Shown here: positions 35,238-44,989 of the stretch, one piece after another
How positions within the stretch are numbered: position 1 is the first letter of the stretch
Layout of the letters: each line of letters opens with the position of its first letter
DNA from: Alphaproteobacteria bacterium
GTDB lineage: Bacteria > Pseudomonadota > Alphaproteobacteria > Micropepsales > Micropepsaceae
NCBI GenBank assembly: GCA_947473475.1
Contig: CANJBZ010000013.1
Span: 1 to 64,000 of the forward strand
Direction of reading: 5' to 3'
DNA length: 64,000 nucleotides
The notes under the pieces: generated by a model
What the model saw: only the letters and a program-made list of their open reading frames with translations
What the model was told of the DNA's origin: nothing
Database searches by the model: none
Translations under genes and position numbers: made by a program

Positions 35238-35438
35238 TCAATCGCAATCCAGGCTCTCACGCGCGACTTCGAAGATGCGCAAACCATTTTGCCACACTTC
35301 AAGTTTCCCGATGTGTTGGCGTTCACGCAGGATGTCCATTGCGGCAAGGCGGGCGTCGCTTTCGTTTTGGCCGGAAATCGCCTGCCACTGGTCCGTAACA
35401 CCGTGCTTATCGTGGAAATAACAGCGGTAAATCGCCAT
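35238..35438 (-). CDS. DUF6894-like small protein
   Basis: A 66-residue protein, MAIYRCYFHDKHGVTDQW, followed by ESDARLAAMDILRE and a C-terminal strand GLRIFEVARESLD. The RYYFHxxDG-like start and the Ala-rich helix match the small DUF6894 family found in many copies in rhizobia. Function unknown. GAGGAGG lies upstream at slightly long spacing. Confidence 0.65.
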   Translation of the reverse strand: MAIYRCYFHDKHGVTDQWQAISGQNESDARLAAMDILRERQHIGKLEVWQNGLRIFEVARESLDCD

Positions 35439-35552
35439 AAAAGCGCCCTCCTCGGGCGCGAGATCGTCTCGCGAACCTGCTCACAATGGGCAAATTTTTC
35501 GAATGGCGTCCACTCAGCGCCTAACGTGCCGCCAAGTCAAGCTGAGCAGCGA

Positions 35553-35593
35553 CAGAAGCGGCCCCGTTCCTTCATGGAACGAGACCGCTTCTG
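35553..35593 (-). terminator. Hairpin after the SYLF gene
   Basis: CAGAAGCGG (35553-35561) pairs with CCGCTTCTG (35585-35593), and inside it CGTTCC pairs with GGAACG. It lies 10 bp beyond the SYLF gene stop. There is no T-run on the minus strand, so it may act as a 3' stability hairpin. Confidence 0.5.
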
Positions 35594-35602
35594 CGCGGAT
35601 TA

Positions 35603-36169
35603 TTAGCGTTTGATCTTGGAAATTTTGGTTCCTTCGATGCTCACGCCCGCCATCAAACCTTCCTGATCGAAGACAAACGCGTAGGCGTCGTCCTTCAACG
35701 TGGAAGTGGACAGATTTTTGGCGACGCCCTCGTTCACAAGAACCACCGTCGGTCCGACGCCGATTTCCCAGCCCTTGGTATCGTTGATGTAAGAAACGGC
35801 TTTGTTGCTCATCAGGAAGACAACATAGCCGTACGATTGCGCTCCGGCTTGCAGTCCCCATGAGCCTGAAACGGAATTGTAGTAGTTGACGACTTTCGGG
35901 CCCTCTCTCAGGACACCTTCGCCATAGCTCCCGCCGAACACGAGACCGGCCTTTATCACCTTAGGGAACACGAGCACGGCACGCGCACTCTTTGACATCT
36001 GTTCGGCAACCGGATTGGTCCGGTAAAGCGTTGCCAGCGCCTGGCTGGCGTCTTTGTTCAGATCTTCGGCCGTCGCGGCGTTTGCGCTGGCGAAGATGCT
36101 GACGGACATCGGAATTGCGGCGGCGCTCGCGAGCATGAGCGCTGTAAGAATGGTTTTCATATTGGTCAT
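35603..36169 (-). CDS. SYLF (YSC84) domain lipid-binding protein
   Basis: A 188-residue exported protein with a signal peptide (cleavage near ANAA, about residue 32) and a complete SYLF domain: ARAVLVFPKVIKAGLVFGGSYGEGVL, then SVSGSWGLQAGAQSYGYVVFLMS, then WEIGVGPTVVLVNEG and AYAFVFDQEGLMAGVSIEGTKISK. SYLF domains bind phosphoinositides in eukaryotes; the bacterial role is unclear but they are often stress-induced. It is followed upstream by the RcnB-like gene 47 bp away. Confidence 0.85.
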   Translation of the reverse strand: MTNMKTILTALMLASAAAIPMSVSIFASANAATAEDLNKDASQALATLYRTNPVAEQMSKSARAVLVFPKVIKAGLVFGGSYGEGVLREGPKVVNYYNSVSGSWGLQAGAQSYGYVVFLMSNKAVSYINDTKGWEIGVGPTVVLVNEGVAKNLSTSTLKDDAYAFVFDQEGLMAGVSIEGTKISKIKR

Positions 36170-36216
36170 TGGTATTCTCTTTCTGTGATTATTTCTGTTT
36201 CAGGGACACTGAAATT

Positions 36217-37137
36217 TCAGCTGACGATCGCCCAGGCGCCGTCGGGCTGGCGGCAGGCTTTGCCGCTCGCCTTTTGTGCGCGGCCGCGGATGTAGATGCT
36301 TTGCGTGTAGTTGGCGCAGCGGAAACCGGCGGGGTCATTGAAGTAAGTGCCGACGCGGAACTCTCCACGATTGTCGCCGCGCGGGTTTTGCCAGCGATAG
36401 GTGGCATTGGATCTGCCGGCGTTGAAGCCGTCGGAATAGGTTTTGTACGCATAGCCGCGGTCTTCGCAGCTGAGATTGTTCGTCAATGCGGCGCCGGCCG
36501 CACCACCCGCAATCACTCCGAAGACCGTTGCGCCGGTACGTCCGCCGCCGCTTCCAACAGCATTGCCCAGCAAGCCGCCGATCAGCGCTCCGGCAATCAC
36601 ACCGGCCGGATCTGGTGCGTTACGGCAATCCCGGTAATAGGCATCGTCATTGTAGCTGGACGTTGCGGCGTAGCGTTGGCGCCACATCTGGTCGCGATCG
36701 TCGCGGTAGACAACTTCAAAAATGTTCCCCGTCGAAATTCCGGCAAGGAAGTAATCGCTGTTGTCGTTGCGAACCCAATGATAGCCGCGCGGCGGCTGCC
36801 GCAAGCCATGCTGCTGCCAATCATTAGCTATATACTGGCTCTGCCGATAGCGATCCGGCAGCCGGTCGCCACGTGACCACCGCGGGTTACCGTAGCGGGC
36901 CTGTTGATCCCTGCGGTCCTGGTTCTCGTACCGGTCATTACGGCCCTGTTCGTTGCGATCACGATCATAGCGGCCGTTTTCGGTGCCATTGTTGTCGTTC
37001 CGGTTACCGCCATTGCGGTCGCGGTCGCCGCGGCTGTCGTTCTGATCGGAACGGTTACGATAATCGGGCTGGGCCATGGCGGCGGTCGTGCTGCCAAGCA
37101 AACTCATCGCGAGAGTAGCGCATAGGAATCGTTTCAC
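36217..37137 (-). CDS. RcnB-like protein fused to glycine zipper
   Basis: A 306-residue exported protein. After the signal peptide comes a very polar repeat region made of Asn, Asp, Arg and Gly (about residues 25-85), then an RcnB-type segment (LPDRYR ... GLRQPPRGYHWVRNDN), a glycine-zipper region (GVIAGALIGGLLGNAVGSGGG and VIAGGAAGAALT), and a C-terminal domain with Cys in SCEDRG and RCANY. RcnB modulates metal export. I chose GTG at 37137, with GGAG at good spacing and a clean signal peptide; a TTG or ATG upstream is possible. Confidence 0.7.
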   Translation of the reverse strand: MKRFLCATLAMSLLGSTTAAMAQPDYRNRSDQNDSRGDRDRNGGNRNDNNGTENGRYDRDRNEQGRNDRYENQDRRDQQARYGNPRWSRGDRLPDRYRQSQYIANDWQQHGLRQPPRGYHWVRNDNSDYFLAGISTGNIFEVVYRDDRDQMWRQRYAATSSYNDDAYYRDCRNAPDPAGVIAGALIGGLLGNAVGSGGGRTGATVFGVIAGGAAGAALTNNLSCEDRGYAYKTYSDGFNAGRSNATYRWQNPRGDNRGEFRVGTYFNDPAGFRCANYTQSIYIRGRAQKASGKACRQPDGAWAIVS

Positions 37138-37353
37138 GGTATTCTCCAACATGTGCGCCAAGGCCTTAACTTGCGAAACAATGAACTGTCGCGAGGGCAG
37201 GCATTAGGCGAAGCGAGCGCGCGTGGCGTGCCGCTGGGATTTAGGCAGGTTCGTGGAAATCGGTGACGACTGTAACTAAAGCGCGTCCGTCATGGCTTGA
37301 GTCCGGCTGCGCACGGGGAAGTGCATAACGCCCACCTCCCCGCTCAGCAGTTA

Positions 37354-37485
37354 TTATACCTTTGTCGCAGGCGCGGGCGCGGGATCGACATGCGCTGGCT
37401 TTGCTTCCGGCGCATGTGCCGACGCTTGGTGGGGTTTTGGGGCCGCGGACGGAGACGAAATGGGCATATCGATCTTGTCAGTCAT
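37354..37485 (-). CDS. Small Ala/Pro-rich protein
   Basis: A 43-codon gene, MTDKIDMPISSPSAAPKPHQ followed by an Ala/Pro/His-rich tail. AAAGGTGA lies seven bases before the ATG, and the codon use matches its neighbours. No domain; probably disordered. It sits alone between the RcnB-like gene and an AT-rich region that could be its promoter. Confidence 0.45.
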   Translation of the reverse strand: MTDKIDMPISSPSAAPKPHQASAHAPEAKPAHVDPAPAPATKV

Positions 37486-37675
37486 GAACAAATCACCTTT
37501 CAGAGGCGGAAGAAGAATGCCGCCGTTTTACATATGTGTTTGATGACTTTGATTTACAATGACTGCGTTTTTATTAGATCATTATTATGTTCTATTTCTC
37601 TATACTCAGAAATGTTCCATCTTTTACTGTGTTTTTCTGATTTATTTTCTTTGCCGCAAGCCGCTCAGGCCAAAG
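37486..37675. other. AT-rich intergenic region
   Basis: The 37535-37650 part is clearly AT-rich compared with the rest of the window (for example TTTTTATTAGATCATTATTA). It probably contains the promoter of the 43-codon gene on the minus strand. A 138-codon plus-strand frame running through it has no ribosome-binding site or family features and is not called. Confidence 0.45.
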
Positions 37676-37701
37676 GAAAAAGGCAGGGAGAGCCCTTGCC
37701 T
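37676..37701 (-). terminator. Terminator of the esterase gene
   Basis: On the minus strand AGGCAAGGG pairs with CCCTGCCT (one bulge) around a 4-base loop, followed by TTTTTCC. It lies 33 bp after the esterase stop. Confidence 0.75.
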
Positions 37702-37733
37702 TTGCAGCTTTAAAGAGCGCTTCGGCGATTACT

Positions 37734-38717
37734 TTAAGGCTTGCTCGGGAGCTTCGAGAAAAAGTCCCAGATGACGGCCGGGGCGTCGAGGTCGCCGGTT
37801 TCGCGGCCCAAGCCGCCCCAGTCCTGATGGGTGCGCGTCGGGACGACGTGGCCGCCGCCATGCACGGCATACAGCACCACGCCCGGCTTGCCCGCCGCGG
37901 ACCAGGTGAATTCGTCCACATAGGTCGGATCGGCAGGGACTTTGTGCGGCAAGCGTTTTGACGTGGGCGCGCTCGTGATGCCTTGCAGCTTCGCCCAATA
38001 GGCGCCCGTGTCCTGCGATGAATAAACCGGACCAAGATTGGCGCTACCAAGACGCACATCCCCGCCAGCGAACGGATTGATCGGATCGTCGGTGCCGTTG
38101 ACGATCAGCATCGGCATGGCGTTTCCGGATGGCGTACAGGCGAGATTGTTCGGCAGCGGCACGCTGGCGGAAATCGCGGCGACACCGGCGAAAAGATTGG
38201 CGCGCTCCATCGCGAAGCGGTAGCCGAGCTGGCCGCCGTTCGACCAGCCGGACGAGAACACGCGCTTCTTGTCGATGCCGTGGTCAGCCGCCATTTTGCC
38301 GATCATCGCTTCGACGAAACTCTCGTCATCGATATTCATCACGCGGGCCGGTTGCGGCGAGCCTTTGCGGCAGTCGTTCCATGTGGTCTGAAAGCCATCC
38401 GGGTAAACCACGACGAAACCATCGCGGTCGGCGAGCTGATCGAATTCGTGTCCGGTGACGTCGCGCATGGATTCGCCATCGCCGCCCGAGCCGTGAAAGA
38501 CGAACAGCAGCGGCGCATTCGGCTTCAGCGTGCGCGGCGTATAGCTGATGAAACTGCGCTGCATGCCTTTGACGGCGATCTGCTCACGCTTCACGGCCCC
38601 GGTGGGTTGCGGCTCCGCTGCACGCGCGCCCACACCACTTTCGTACACAGCCGCGCTCAGCATCAGAACTGCGCCGCCGGCAACAGTAAATTGCTTCGTG
38701 TAAGTTGAGAGTGCCAT
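37734..38717 (-). CDS. Secreted esterase of the PHB-depolymerase/LpqC family
   Basis: A 327-residue exported alpha/beta hydrolase. It has a signal peptide (residues 1-33), the oxyanion-hole motif FVFHGSGGDGESM, the nucleophile S159 in SSGWSNGG, an Asp in VNGTDDPINPF, and the histidine in HGGGHVVP. This matches LpqC and feruloyl-esterase-like proteins, which act on polyesters or aryl esters. The true substrate is unknown. Confidence 0.85.
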   Translation of the reverse strand: MALSTYTKQFTVAGGAVLMLSAAVYESGVGARAAEPQPTGAVKREQIAVKGMQRSFISYTPRTLKPNAPLLFVFHGSGGDGESMRDVTGHEFDQLADRDGFVVVYPDGFQTTWNDCRKGSPQPARVMNIDDESFVEAMIGKMAADHGIDKKRVFSSGWSNGGQLGYRFAMERANLFAGVAAISASVPLPNNLACTPSGNAMPMLIVNGTDDPINPFAGGDVRLGSANLGPVYSSQDTGAYWAKLQGITSAPTSKRLPHKVPADPTYVDEFTWSAAGKPGVVLYAVHGGGHVVPTRTHQDWGGLGRETGDLDAPAVIWDFFSKLPSKP

Positions 38718-38814
38718 GCCATCCGCCGCGCTTCTGCTACTACGCCTTTATAGCATCGTCGCGATGAAGCACGGATAAGAAAGCGGCTTCAGTTCCCGGC
38801 GGCGTATCGATTCA

Positions 38815-40359
38815 TTACAGCGTCAGTTCGATCAGGAACGGCCCGCGCCGGTTGTTGGCGTATCGCAGCAGATCGGCGAAGCGTTCGATGCTATCGGCCA
38901 CGCCGCCCTCCACGCCTTGCGCCTCGGCCAATTTGACCCAATCGAGTTTCGGCCGGTCGATGGCGAACAGATCGCGCGAGGCATGTCCCGCCTGCGCGCC
39001 GACATTCTTCAGCTCGAGGAACAGAATCGCGTAGGTGCGGTTGGACAGAATGATCGTGGTGACGTCGAGATTTTCGCGCGCCTGTGTCCACAGCCCCTGG
39101 ATCGTATACATCGCGGAACCATCGCCCTGCAGCACGATCACGCGGCGTCCCGGTGCGCCGACGGCAGCACCCGTTGAAAGCGGTATCCCGTCGCCGATGG
39201 CGCCACCGGGGACTTGCAGCCAATCGTGACGCGCGGCGGTTTTGGTCGCCGCGAAAAATGGGCCGCGCGAGGTGATCGCTTCGTCGACAACGATGGCGTC
39301 CTCCGGCAGCAGCGCTGCAAGCGTCAGTGCGGCAGCGTGCAACGTCACTGGGCCGGCGCCCGGTACAGCAGTGGTGGGATAATCGGGAGTCGGCGCAGCG
39401 GGGCAGCCGAGTTCATCGGCGAGCCGCTCCAAAGCGTCGGGCAAATCCTCGTCGGGTTTTGCCAGCACGTGCGAGATGGCATCTTTCGGCGACATGATGC
39501 TGGGCTTGCCGGGATAGGCGAAGAACGCGACAGGCTCGGTGGTGCCAACGAGGATGAGGTGCTTCACGTCCTTGAGCTGCGCGACCGCCTCGTCCACGGG
39601 ATAGTGCACCGATTCCAGCAATGGCCGCCCGCGCCCGCGAGCGATGCGGCCGTTGAAGGTCGGCGCCATGATGCGCGCACCGGTCGCCGCGGCGATGTTG
39701 TGCGCGATTTTCAGCGGCCCTTCGAGCAAAGCCGGTCCATACATCAAGATGACCGTGTGCTCACCCAGCCGCAGCGTGCGAGCGGCCTCGCGCACGGCAT
39801 CATCGGATACTCTAGCTGTCGTAAGCGGCGGCAGCGGCGTGCCGGGAATGCCGCCATCGTTCCAGCTCACGTCCGAGGGCAGAATCAGCGTGGCGATGCC
39901 GCCGGGTGCGCGGGAAGCAGCTTGCACGGCCTCAGCGGTATCGGCGCCCAGCGTCTCCGTGCGGAGGGTTTTACGCGTCCATTGCGAGATTGGGCGTGCC
40001 CAGGCTTCCACATCGGCGGCCAGCGGCGGCTGGAGCGGCGCGTGGTAGGTCGCCTGATCGCCGACAATGTTGACGATGGGCGTCTGCGCGCGGCGGGCGT
40101 TGTGGAGATAGGCGAGGCCGTTGGCCAATCCCGGTCCGCAATGCATCAGCGTTGCGGCAGGCTTCCCCGCCATGCGGGCATAGCCGTCGGCAGCGCCGGT
40201 CACCACGCCTTCAAACAGGCCCAGCACGCAGCGAATTCCCGGCGCACGGTCGAGCGCGGCAACGAAATGCATTTCGCTGGTACCGGGATTGGCGAAACAG
40301 GTATCGACCCCGCACGCGACCAACGTCCGAACAAGACTCTCAGCGCCATTCATAGACAT
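38815..40359 (-). CDS. ThDP-dependent acetolactate synthase-like enzyme
   Basis: A 514-residue enzyme of the acetolactate synthase/benzoylformate decarboxylase superfamily. The N-terminal PYR domain has the activating Glu in CVLGLFEGVVTGAADGYARM, the middle domain is short, and the C-terminal PP domain carries the ThDP/Mg motif GDGSAMYTIQGLW with the Asn in LSNRTYAIL. It is shorter than IlvB/IlvI (about 570) and has no ilvH-like gene beside it, so it is probably not the branched-chain enzyme. Substrate unknown. Confidence 0.83.
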   Translation of the reverse strand: MSMNGAESLVRTLVACGVDTCFANPGTSEMHFVAALDRAPGIRCVLGLFEGVVTGAADGYARMAGKPAATLMHCGPGLANGLAYLHNARRAQTPIVNIVGDQATYHAPLQPPLAADVEAWARPISQWTRKTLRTETLGADTAEAVQAASRAPGGIATLILPSDVSWNDGGIPGTPLPPLTTARVSDDAVREAARTLRLGEHTVILMYGPALLEGPLKIAHNIAAATGARIMAPTFNGRIARGRGRPLLESVHYPVDEAVAQLKDVKHLILVGTTEPVAFFAYPGKPSIMSPKDAISHVLAKPDEDLPDALERLADELGCPAAPTPDYPTTAVPGAGPVTLHAAALTLAALLPEDAIVVDEAITSRGPFFAATKTAARHDWLQVPGGAIGDGIPLSTGAAVGAPGRRVIVLQGDGSAMYTIQGLWTQARENLDVTTIILSNRTYAILFLELKNVGAQAGHASRDLFAIDRPKLDWVKLAEAQGVEGGVADSIERFADLLRYANNRRGPFLIELTL

Positions 40360-40364
40360 GATCC

Positions 40365-40490
40365 TCCCCTGCGAAGCGGGGGAGGGGGACCCTGCGTAGC
40401 GAAGCGAAGCAGGGTGGAGGGGGCCGCCGCGTGATGGGAATGTTGGGGAAACAATTCGAAATCACCTCCCCGCAAGGGGGAGGTGATGAT
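40365..40490. repeat. GC-rich palindromic repeats
   Basis: Three short inverted repeats in tandem: CCTCCCCTGCGAAGCGGGGGAGG region (40365-40388), ACCCTGCGTAGC/GCAGGGT (40391-40415), and CACCTCCCC/GGGGGAGGTG (40463-40484). They lie between the glnS stop and the ThDP enzyme start. They resemble the repeats near 45885, 51297 and 53933 and probably belong to the same class of intergenic palindromes. Confidence 0.6.
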
Positions 40491-40545
40491 CTGTACACGC
40501 CTTGCGCGGGTGAGGATCATTTGTGCGGTGGCGGTCGCGTTCATC

Positions 40546-42207
<1,662 letters not shown>

Positions 42208-42357
42208 CAAGGCTCCGGTTCTGTCTATACGTAACGCTGTCGGGAAGACGTTTTGGCAAATAAGCACAATTTCGCCAAGGGCTGCGGCTTGATTTGCGTC
42301 AACGCCGATCTTTGGCGTGCGCGCTAAGAAGGGTTCAACCCTTAGAGGACGCAGGCC

Positions 42358-42942
42358 ATGAACGGAAAACGCGCACTCACGTCAATCGCAGCTTTGGCTG
42401 TCCTGGCTGCATTTCCCTATGCCGGTTTTGCCCAGACGGGCGAAGATCCGCACGCGGGGCACCATGCCCCGGCAGAAGCTGCCGCTCAGCCTTCGATTCC
42501 AACCCAGATTCCAGGCCGTGCCGTGGGCATGATGGGCGGGGGTATGATGGGTGGCATGATGATGGGCCAAGGCGGCCCGGGGCCCCGCATGGCCACCGAC
42601 CACATCGAAGGCCGTATCGCCTTCCTTAAGGCGGAGCTGAAGATCACCGGCTCCCAAAATGCCGCCTGGAACGGTTTTGCGGACGCCCTGCGCGGCAGCG
42701 CGAAGCAAATGACGGAACTGCGCGAGAGCATGAAGGCCACGCCGGCTGGTTTCGCGGAACAACTGTCTCAGCGAGAGAAGGTTCTCTCCGTACGTCTTGA
42801 GAACACCCGGGCCATGCGAACGAGCTTTGCCGCGCTCGACGCGAAGCTCACCCCCGACCAGAAGAAGATGGCCGGCGAGCTTCTGAGCTCTCCCATGGGG
42901 ATGGGCATGATGGCCATGGGCGCGCGTCCTCCACGCGAATAA
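42358..42942 (+). CDS. Spy/CpxP-like periplasmic protein, Met/His-rich
   Basis: A 194-residue exported protein. After the signal peptide (cleavage near GFAQ) comes a segment rich in His and Met (HAGHHAP, then [17 protein letters not shown]), followed by an LTxxQ-type helical domain ([22 protein letters not shown] ... [14 protein letters not shown]) and a Met-rich tail. Spy/CpxP proteins are envelope chaperones; the Met/His stretches suggest copper binding. It lies directly before the CsoR operators. It may be controlled with the copper operon but has its own upstream region. Confidence 0.82.
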   Translation: MNGKRALTSIAALAVLAAFPYAGFAQTGEDPHAGHHAPAEAAAQPSIPTQIPGRAVGMMGGGMMGGMMMGQGGPGPRMATDHIEGRIAFLKAELKITGSQNAAWNGFADALRGSAKQMTELRESMKATPAGFAEQLSQREKVLSVRLENTRAMRTSFAALDAKLTPDQKKMAGELLSSPMGMGMMAMGARPPRE

Positions 42943-42987
42943 ATATACCCCCTGGTGGTATATTACTGTTTACCCCCGGCGGGTATA
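42943..42987 (+). promoter_or_regulatory. Two tandem CsoR-type operators
   Basis: Site A (42943-42964) reads ATATACCCCCTGGTGGTATAT and site B (42971-42987) TACCCCCGGCGGGTATA. Both have the TACCCC...GGGGTA-like layout with a GC-rich centre known for CsoR sites. They lie between the Spy-like gene and csoR and would give copper-relieved repression of the csoR operon. The 27-bp centre-to-centre spacing is near 2.5 helical turns. Confidence 0.75.
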
Positions 42988-43017
42988 GATTCGCGCCGTT
43001 CTGATGGGAGGCCGCAA

Positions 43018-43293
43018 GTGGGGCACGGAACCAAGCCGAAGCTGTTGAACCGGCTGAATCGCATCGAAGGTCAGGTGCGTGGAATCACCCGCATGGTCGA
43101 TGGGGGGCGGTATTGCATCGATGTGCTGACACAGATTAGCGCGGTGCGCGCCGCGCTGGCGCGGGTCGAATCGGAAATGCTGAAGAACCATCTGGATCAC
43201 TGCATCGAAAGCGCCATCGTCAGCGGCAACGCCAATGAGCAGCGGAAAAAGGCCACCGAATTGATCGAGTTGCTGGACCGGGCGACACGATGA
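43018..43293 (+). CDS. csoR: Copper-sensing repressor CsoR
   Basis: A 91-residue DUF156/CsoR-family repressor, all helical. The Cu(I) ligands are conserved: C33 (after Y32), H58 and C62 (NHLDHC), with the second-shell E81, matching the copper-type rather than formaldehyde- or nickel-type branch. I chose GTG at 43018 because GGGAGG lies six bases before it and the protein then begins MGHGTKPKLLNRLNRIEGQV, typical of the family. Two matching operators lie upstream. The next gene overlaps it by 4 bp. Confidence 0.88.
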   Translation: MGHGTKPKLLNRLNRIEGQVRGITRMVDGGRYCIDVLTQISAVRAALARVESEMLKNHLDHCIESAIVSGNANEQRKKATELIELLDRATR

Positions 43294-44591
43294 GACTTTT
43301 TCCCGCCCTGGTTTTCACGACCACCCTTGCTGCGATGGCTGCGCAAGCCCAGCCGATGGATATGCCGCAGCACCAGCATGGCGCGCCGTCGGAAGAAGAC
43401 CTGCCACCGCTCGGCACCGGCCCCAGCGTGCAATTCGGCGGCATCCTCGGCGATTATCCGATGATGCGTGATGCGTCCGGCACGTCGTGGCAACCGGACT
43501 CCGCGCCTATGGAAGGCATTCACGGCATCGCGGGCGATTGGGCCACGATGCTGCATGGCTACATCGCGGCCATTTATGACCACACAAGCGGGCCGCGCGG
43601 CGACAACAAGACGTTCAGCTCCAGCATGCTGATGGGCATGGCCCAGCGCAGCCTCGGCGAAGGCCATCTGACGCTGAAAGGCATGATCTCGCTCGACGCG
43701 CTGATGGGAAAAAGCGGCTATCCGCTCCTCTTTCAAACCGGAGAGACGGCGGACGGCGTCACGCCGCTGGTCGACCGCCAGCATCCGCACGATTTCCTGA
43801 TGGAATTGGCCGGCACCTACAGCACGCCGCTGAGCAGCGATGCGTCCGGGTTCGTCTATATCGGCTATCCGGGCGAACCGGCCCTGGGGCCGCCCGCGTT
43901 CATGCACCGCTTCAGCGCCATGAATAATCCCGAGGCGCCGATCGGGCATCACTGGCTGGACGCGACACACATCACCTATGGCGTCGCGACGCTCGGCCTG
44001 ACATCGGGAGGATGGAAAGTCGAAGGTTCGATTTTCAACGGCCGTGAGCCGGATCAGCACCGCTGGGAACCCGATCGGTTGCGGCTCGATTCCGCTTCCA
44101 CGCGGCTGAGCTTCAATCCCACGTCCGATTGGGCATTCCAAGTGAGCTACGGCTTCATCAAGGACCCGGAACAGTTGGAGCCCGGCGTCAGCCAGCACCG
44201 CGTGACGGCGTCGGCGATTTACAACAAAAAGCTTGAACACGGGAACTGGCAGACCACGCTCGCCTGGGGGCAGAACAATCAGCAGCCCGGCATAACGTCG
44301 AACGCCTATCTGCTGGAATCGGCCATCGGCTGGTATGCGCACACGGTGTTTGCACGCATTGAGGACGCGCAGAAGAACGAGCTATTCCCAGAGAGCAATC
44401 CCTTGCACGGCCGGATGTTCGGGGTTGCCAAATTCAGTCTGGGTTATGTCTACGACATCCCCATCCAGGAGCACCTCAGCCTTGGCCTCGGCGCCGTTGG
44501 CAGCCTCTATACGCTGCCGTCCGCGCTGGCCCCGGCCTACGGAACGGACCCAAGCTCCTATATGCTGTTCGTAAGGGTAAAGCTGATATAG
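43290..44591 (+). CDS. Outer-membrane protein of copper operon
   Basis: A 433-residue exported protein with a signal peptide (cleavage near AQAQ), a Met/His-rich N-terminus (PMDMPQHQHG), and a strand-rich body of the putative outer-membrane barrel kind, with many His residues (HGIAGDW, DRQHPHDF, MHRFSAMNN, IGHHWLDATHITYG). The C-terminal LFVRVKLI is a plausible last strand. Homologues often sit beside cop genes; I do not know an assigned function. Its ATG overlaps the csoR stop (ATGA). Confidence 0.75.
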   Translation: MRLFPALVFTTTLAAMAAQAQPMDMPQHQHGAPSEEDLPPLGTGPSVQFGGILGDYPMMRDASGTSWQPDSAPMEGIHGIAGDWATMLHGYIAAIYDHTSGPRGDNKTFSSSMLMGMAQRSLGEGHLTLKGMISLDALMGKSGYPLLFQTGETADGVTPLVDRQHPHDFLMELAGTYSTPLSSDASGFVYIGYPGEPALGPPAFMHRFSAMNNPEAPIGHHWLDATHITYGVATLGLTSGGWKVEGSIFNGREPDQHRWEPDRLRLDSASTRLSFNPTSDWAFQVSYGFIKDPEQLEPGVSQHRVTASAIYNKKLEHGNWQTTLAWGQNNQQPGITSNAYLLESAIGWYAHTVFARIEDAQKNELFPESNPLHGRMFGVAKFSLGYVYDIPIQEHLSLGLGAVGSLYTLPSALAPAYGTDPSSYMLFVRVKLI

Positions 44592-44623
44592 CGCGTATGG
44601 GAATACACGGAAGGAGCCCTCTC

Positions 44624-44989
44624 ATGTCTCTGAAGTTTGCAATGGCCGCAGGTCTGGCCGCACTGTTTGCGTTTTCGTCCGCCGATGCGCATCCGCAACT
44701 CAAAGCCGCCGGCCCTGCGCCCGGCAGCGTGGTGAATGCGTCCCCGAAGGCGTTGCGCATTCAATTCAACGAAGGCATCGAAGCGGGTTTCTCCGGCGTC
44801 GAGATCACCAACGAGAAGGGCGAGAAACAGCCTGTTGGCACGGCAACAAGCGCCCCGAACGATAAGGCCCAGATGATCGTGCCGATCAACGGCGAGCTGA
44901 AGCCCGGGAAATATACCGTCGCTTGGCATGCGGTCGGCGACGACACACACCACGTCGAAGGCAAGTACAATTTTGAAGTGAAGCCGTGA
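44624..44989 (+). CDS. copC: Copper resistance protein CopC
   Basis: A 121-residue periplasmic copper-binding protein. The signal peptide ends at ADA, leaving H23 as the first mature residue, the N-terminal Cu(II) ligand of the family. D107 and H109 (GDDTHHVEG) are the other ligands, and the Met-rich Cu(I) loop of longer CopC proteins is absent, so it should be the Cu(II)-only type. GGAAGGAG precedes the ATG at 44624. Its stop overlaps copD. Confidence 0.92.
   Translation: MSLKFAMAAGLAALFAFSSADAHPQLKAAGPAPGSVVNASPKALRIQFNEGIEAGFSGVEITNEKGEKQPVGTATSAPNDKAQMIVPINGELKPGKYTVAWHAVGDDTHHVEGKYNFEVKP

Noticed and set aside
37297-37713. 138-codon plus-strand frame in the AT-rich gap
   Set aside because: No ribosome-binding site, mixed composition and no domain; it also crosses the better supported 43-codon gene on the other strand.
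38815-40359. IlvB/IlvI acetolactate synthase for branched-chain amino acids
   Set aside because: Shorter than biosynthetic enzymes and no regulatory small subunit gene nearby; kept as a generic ThDP enzyme.
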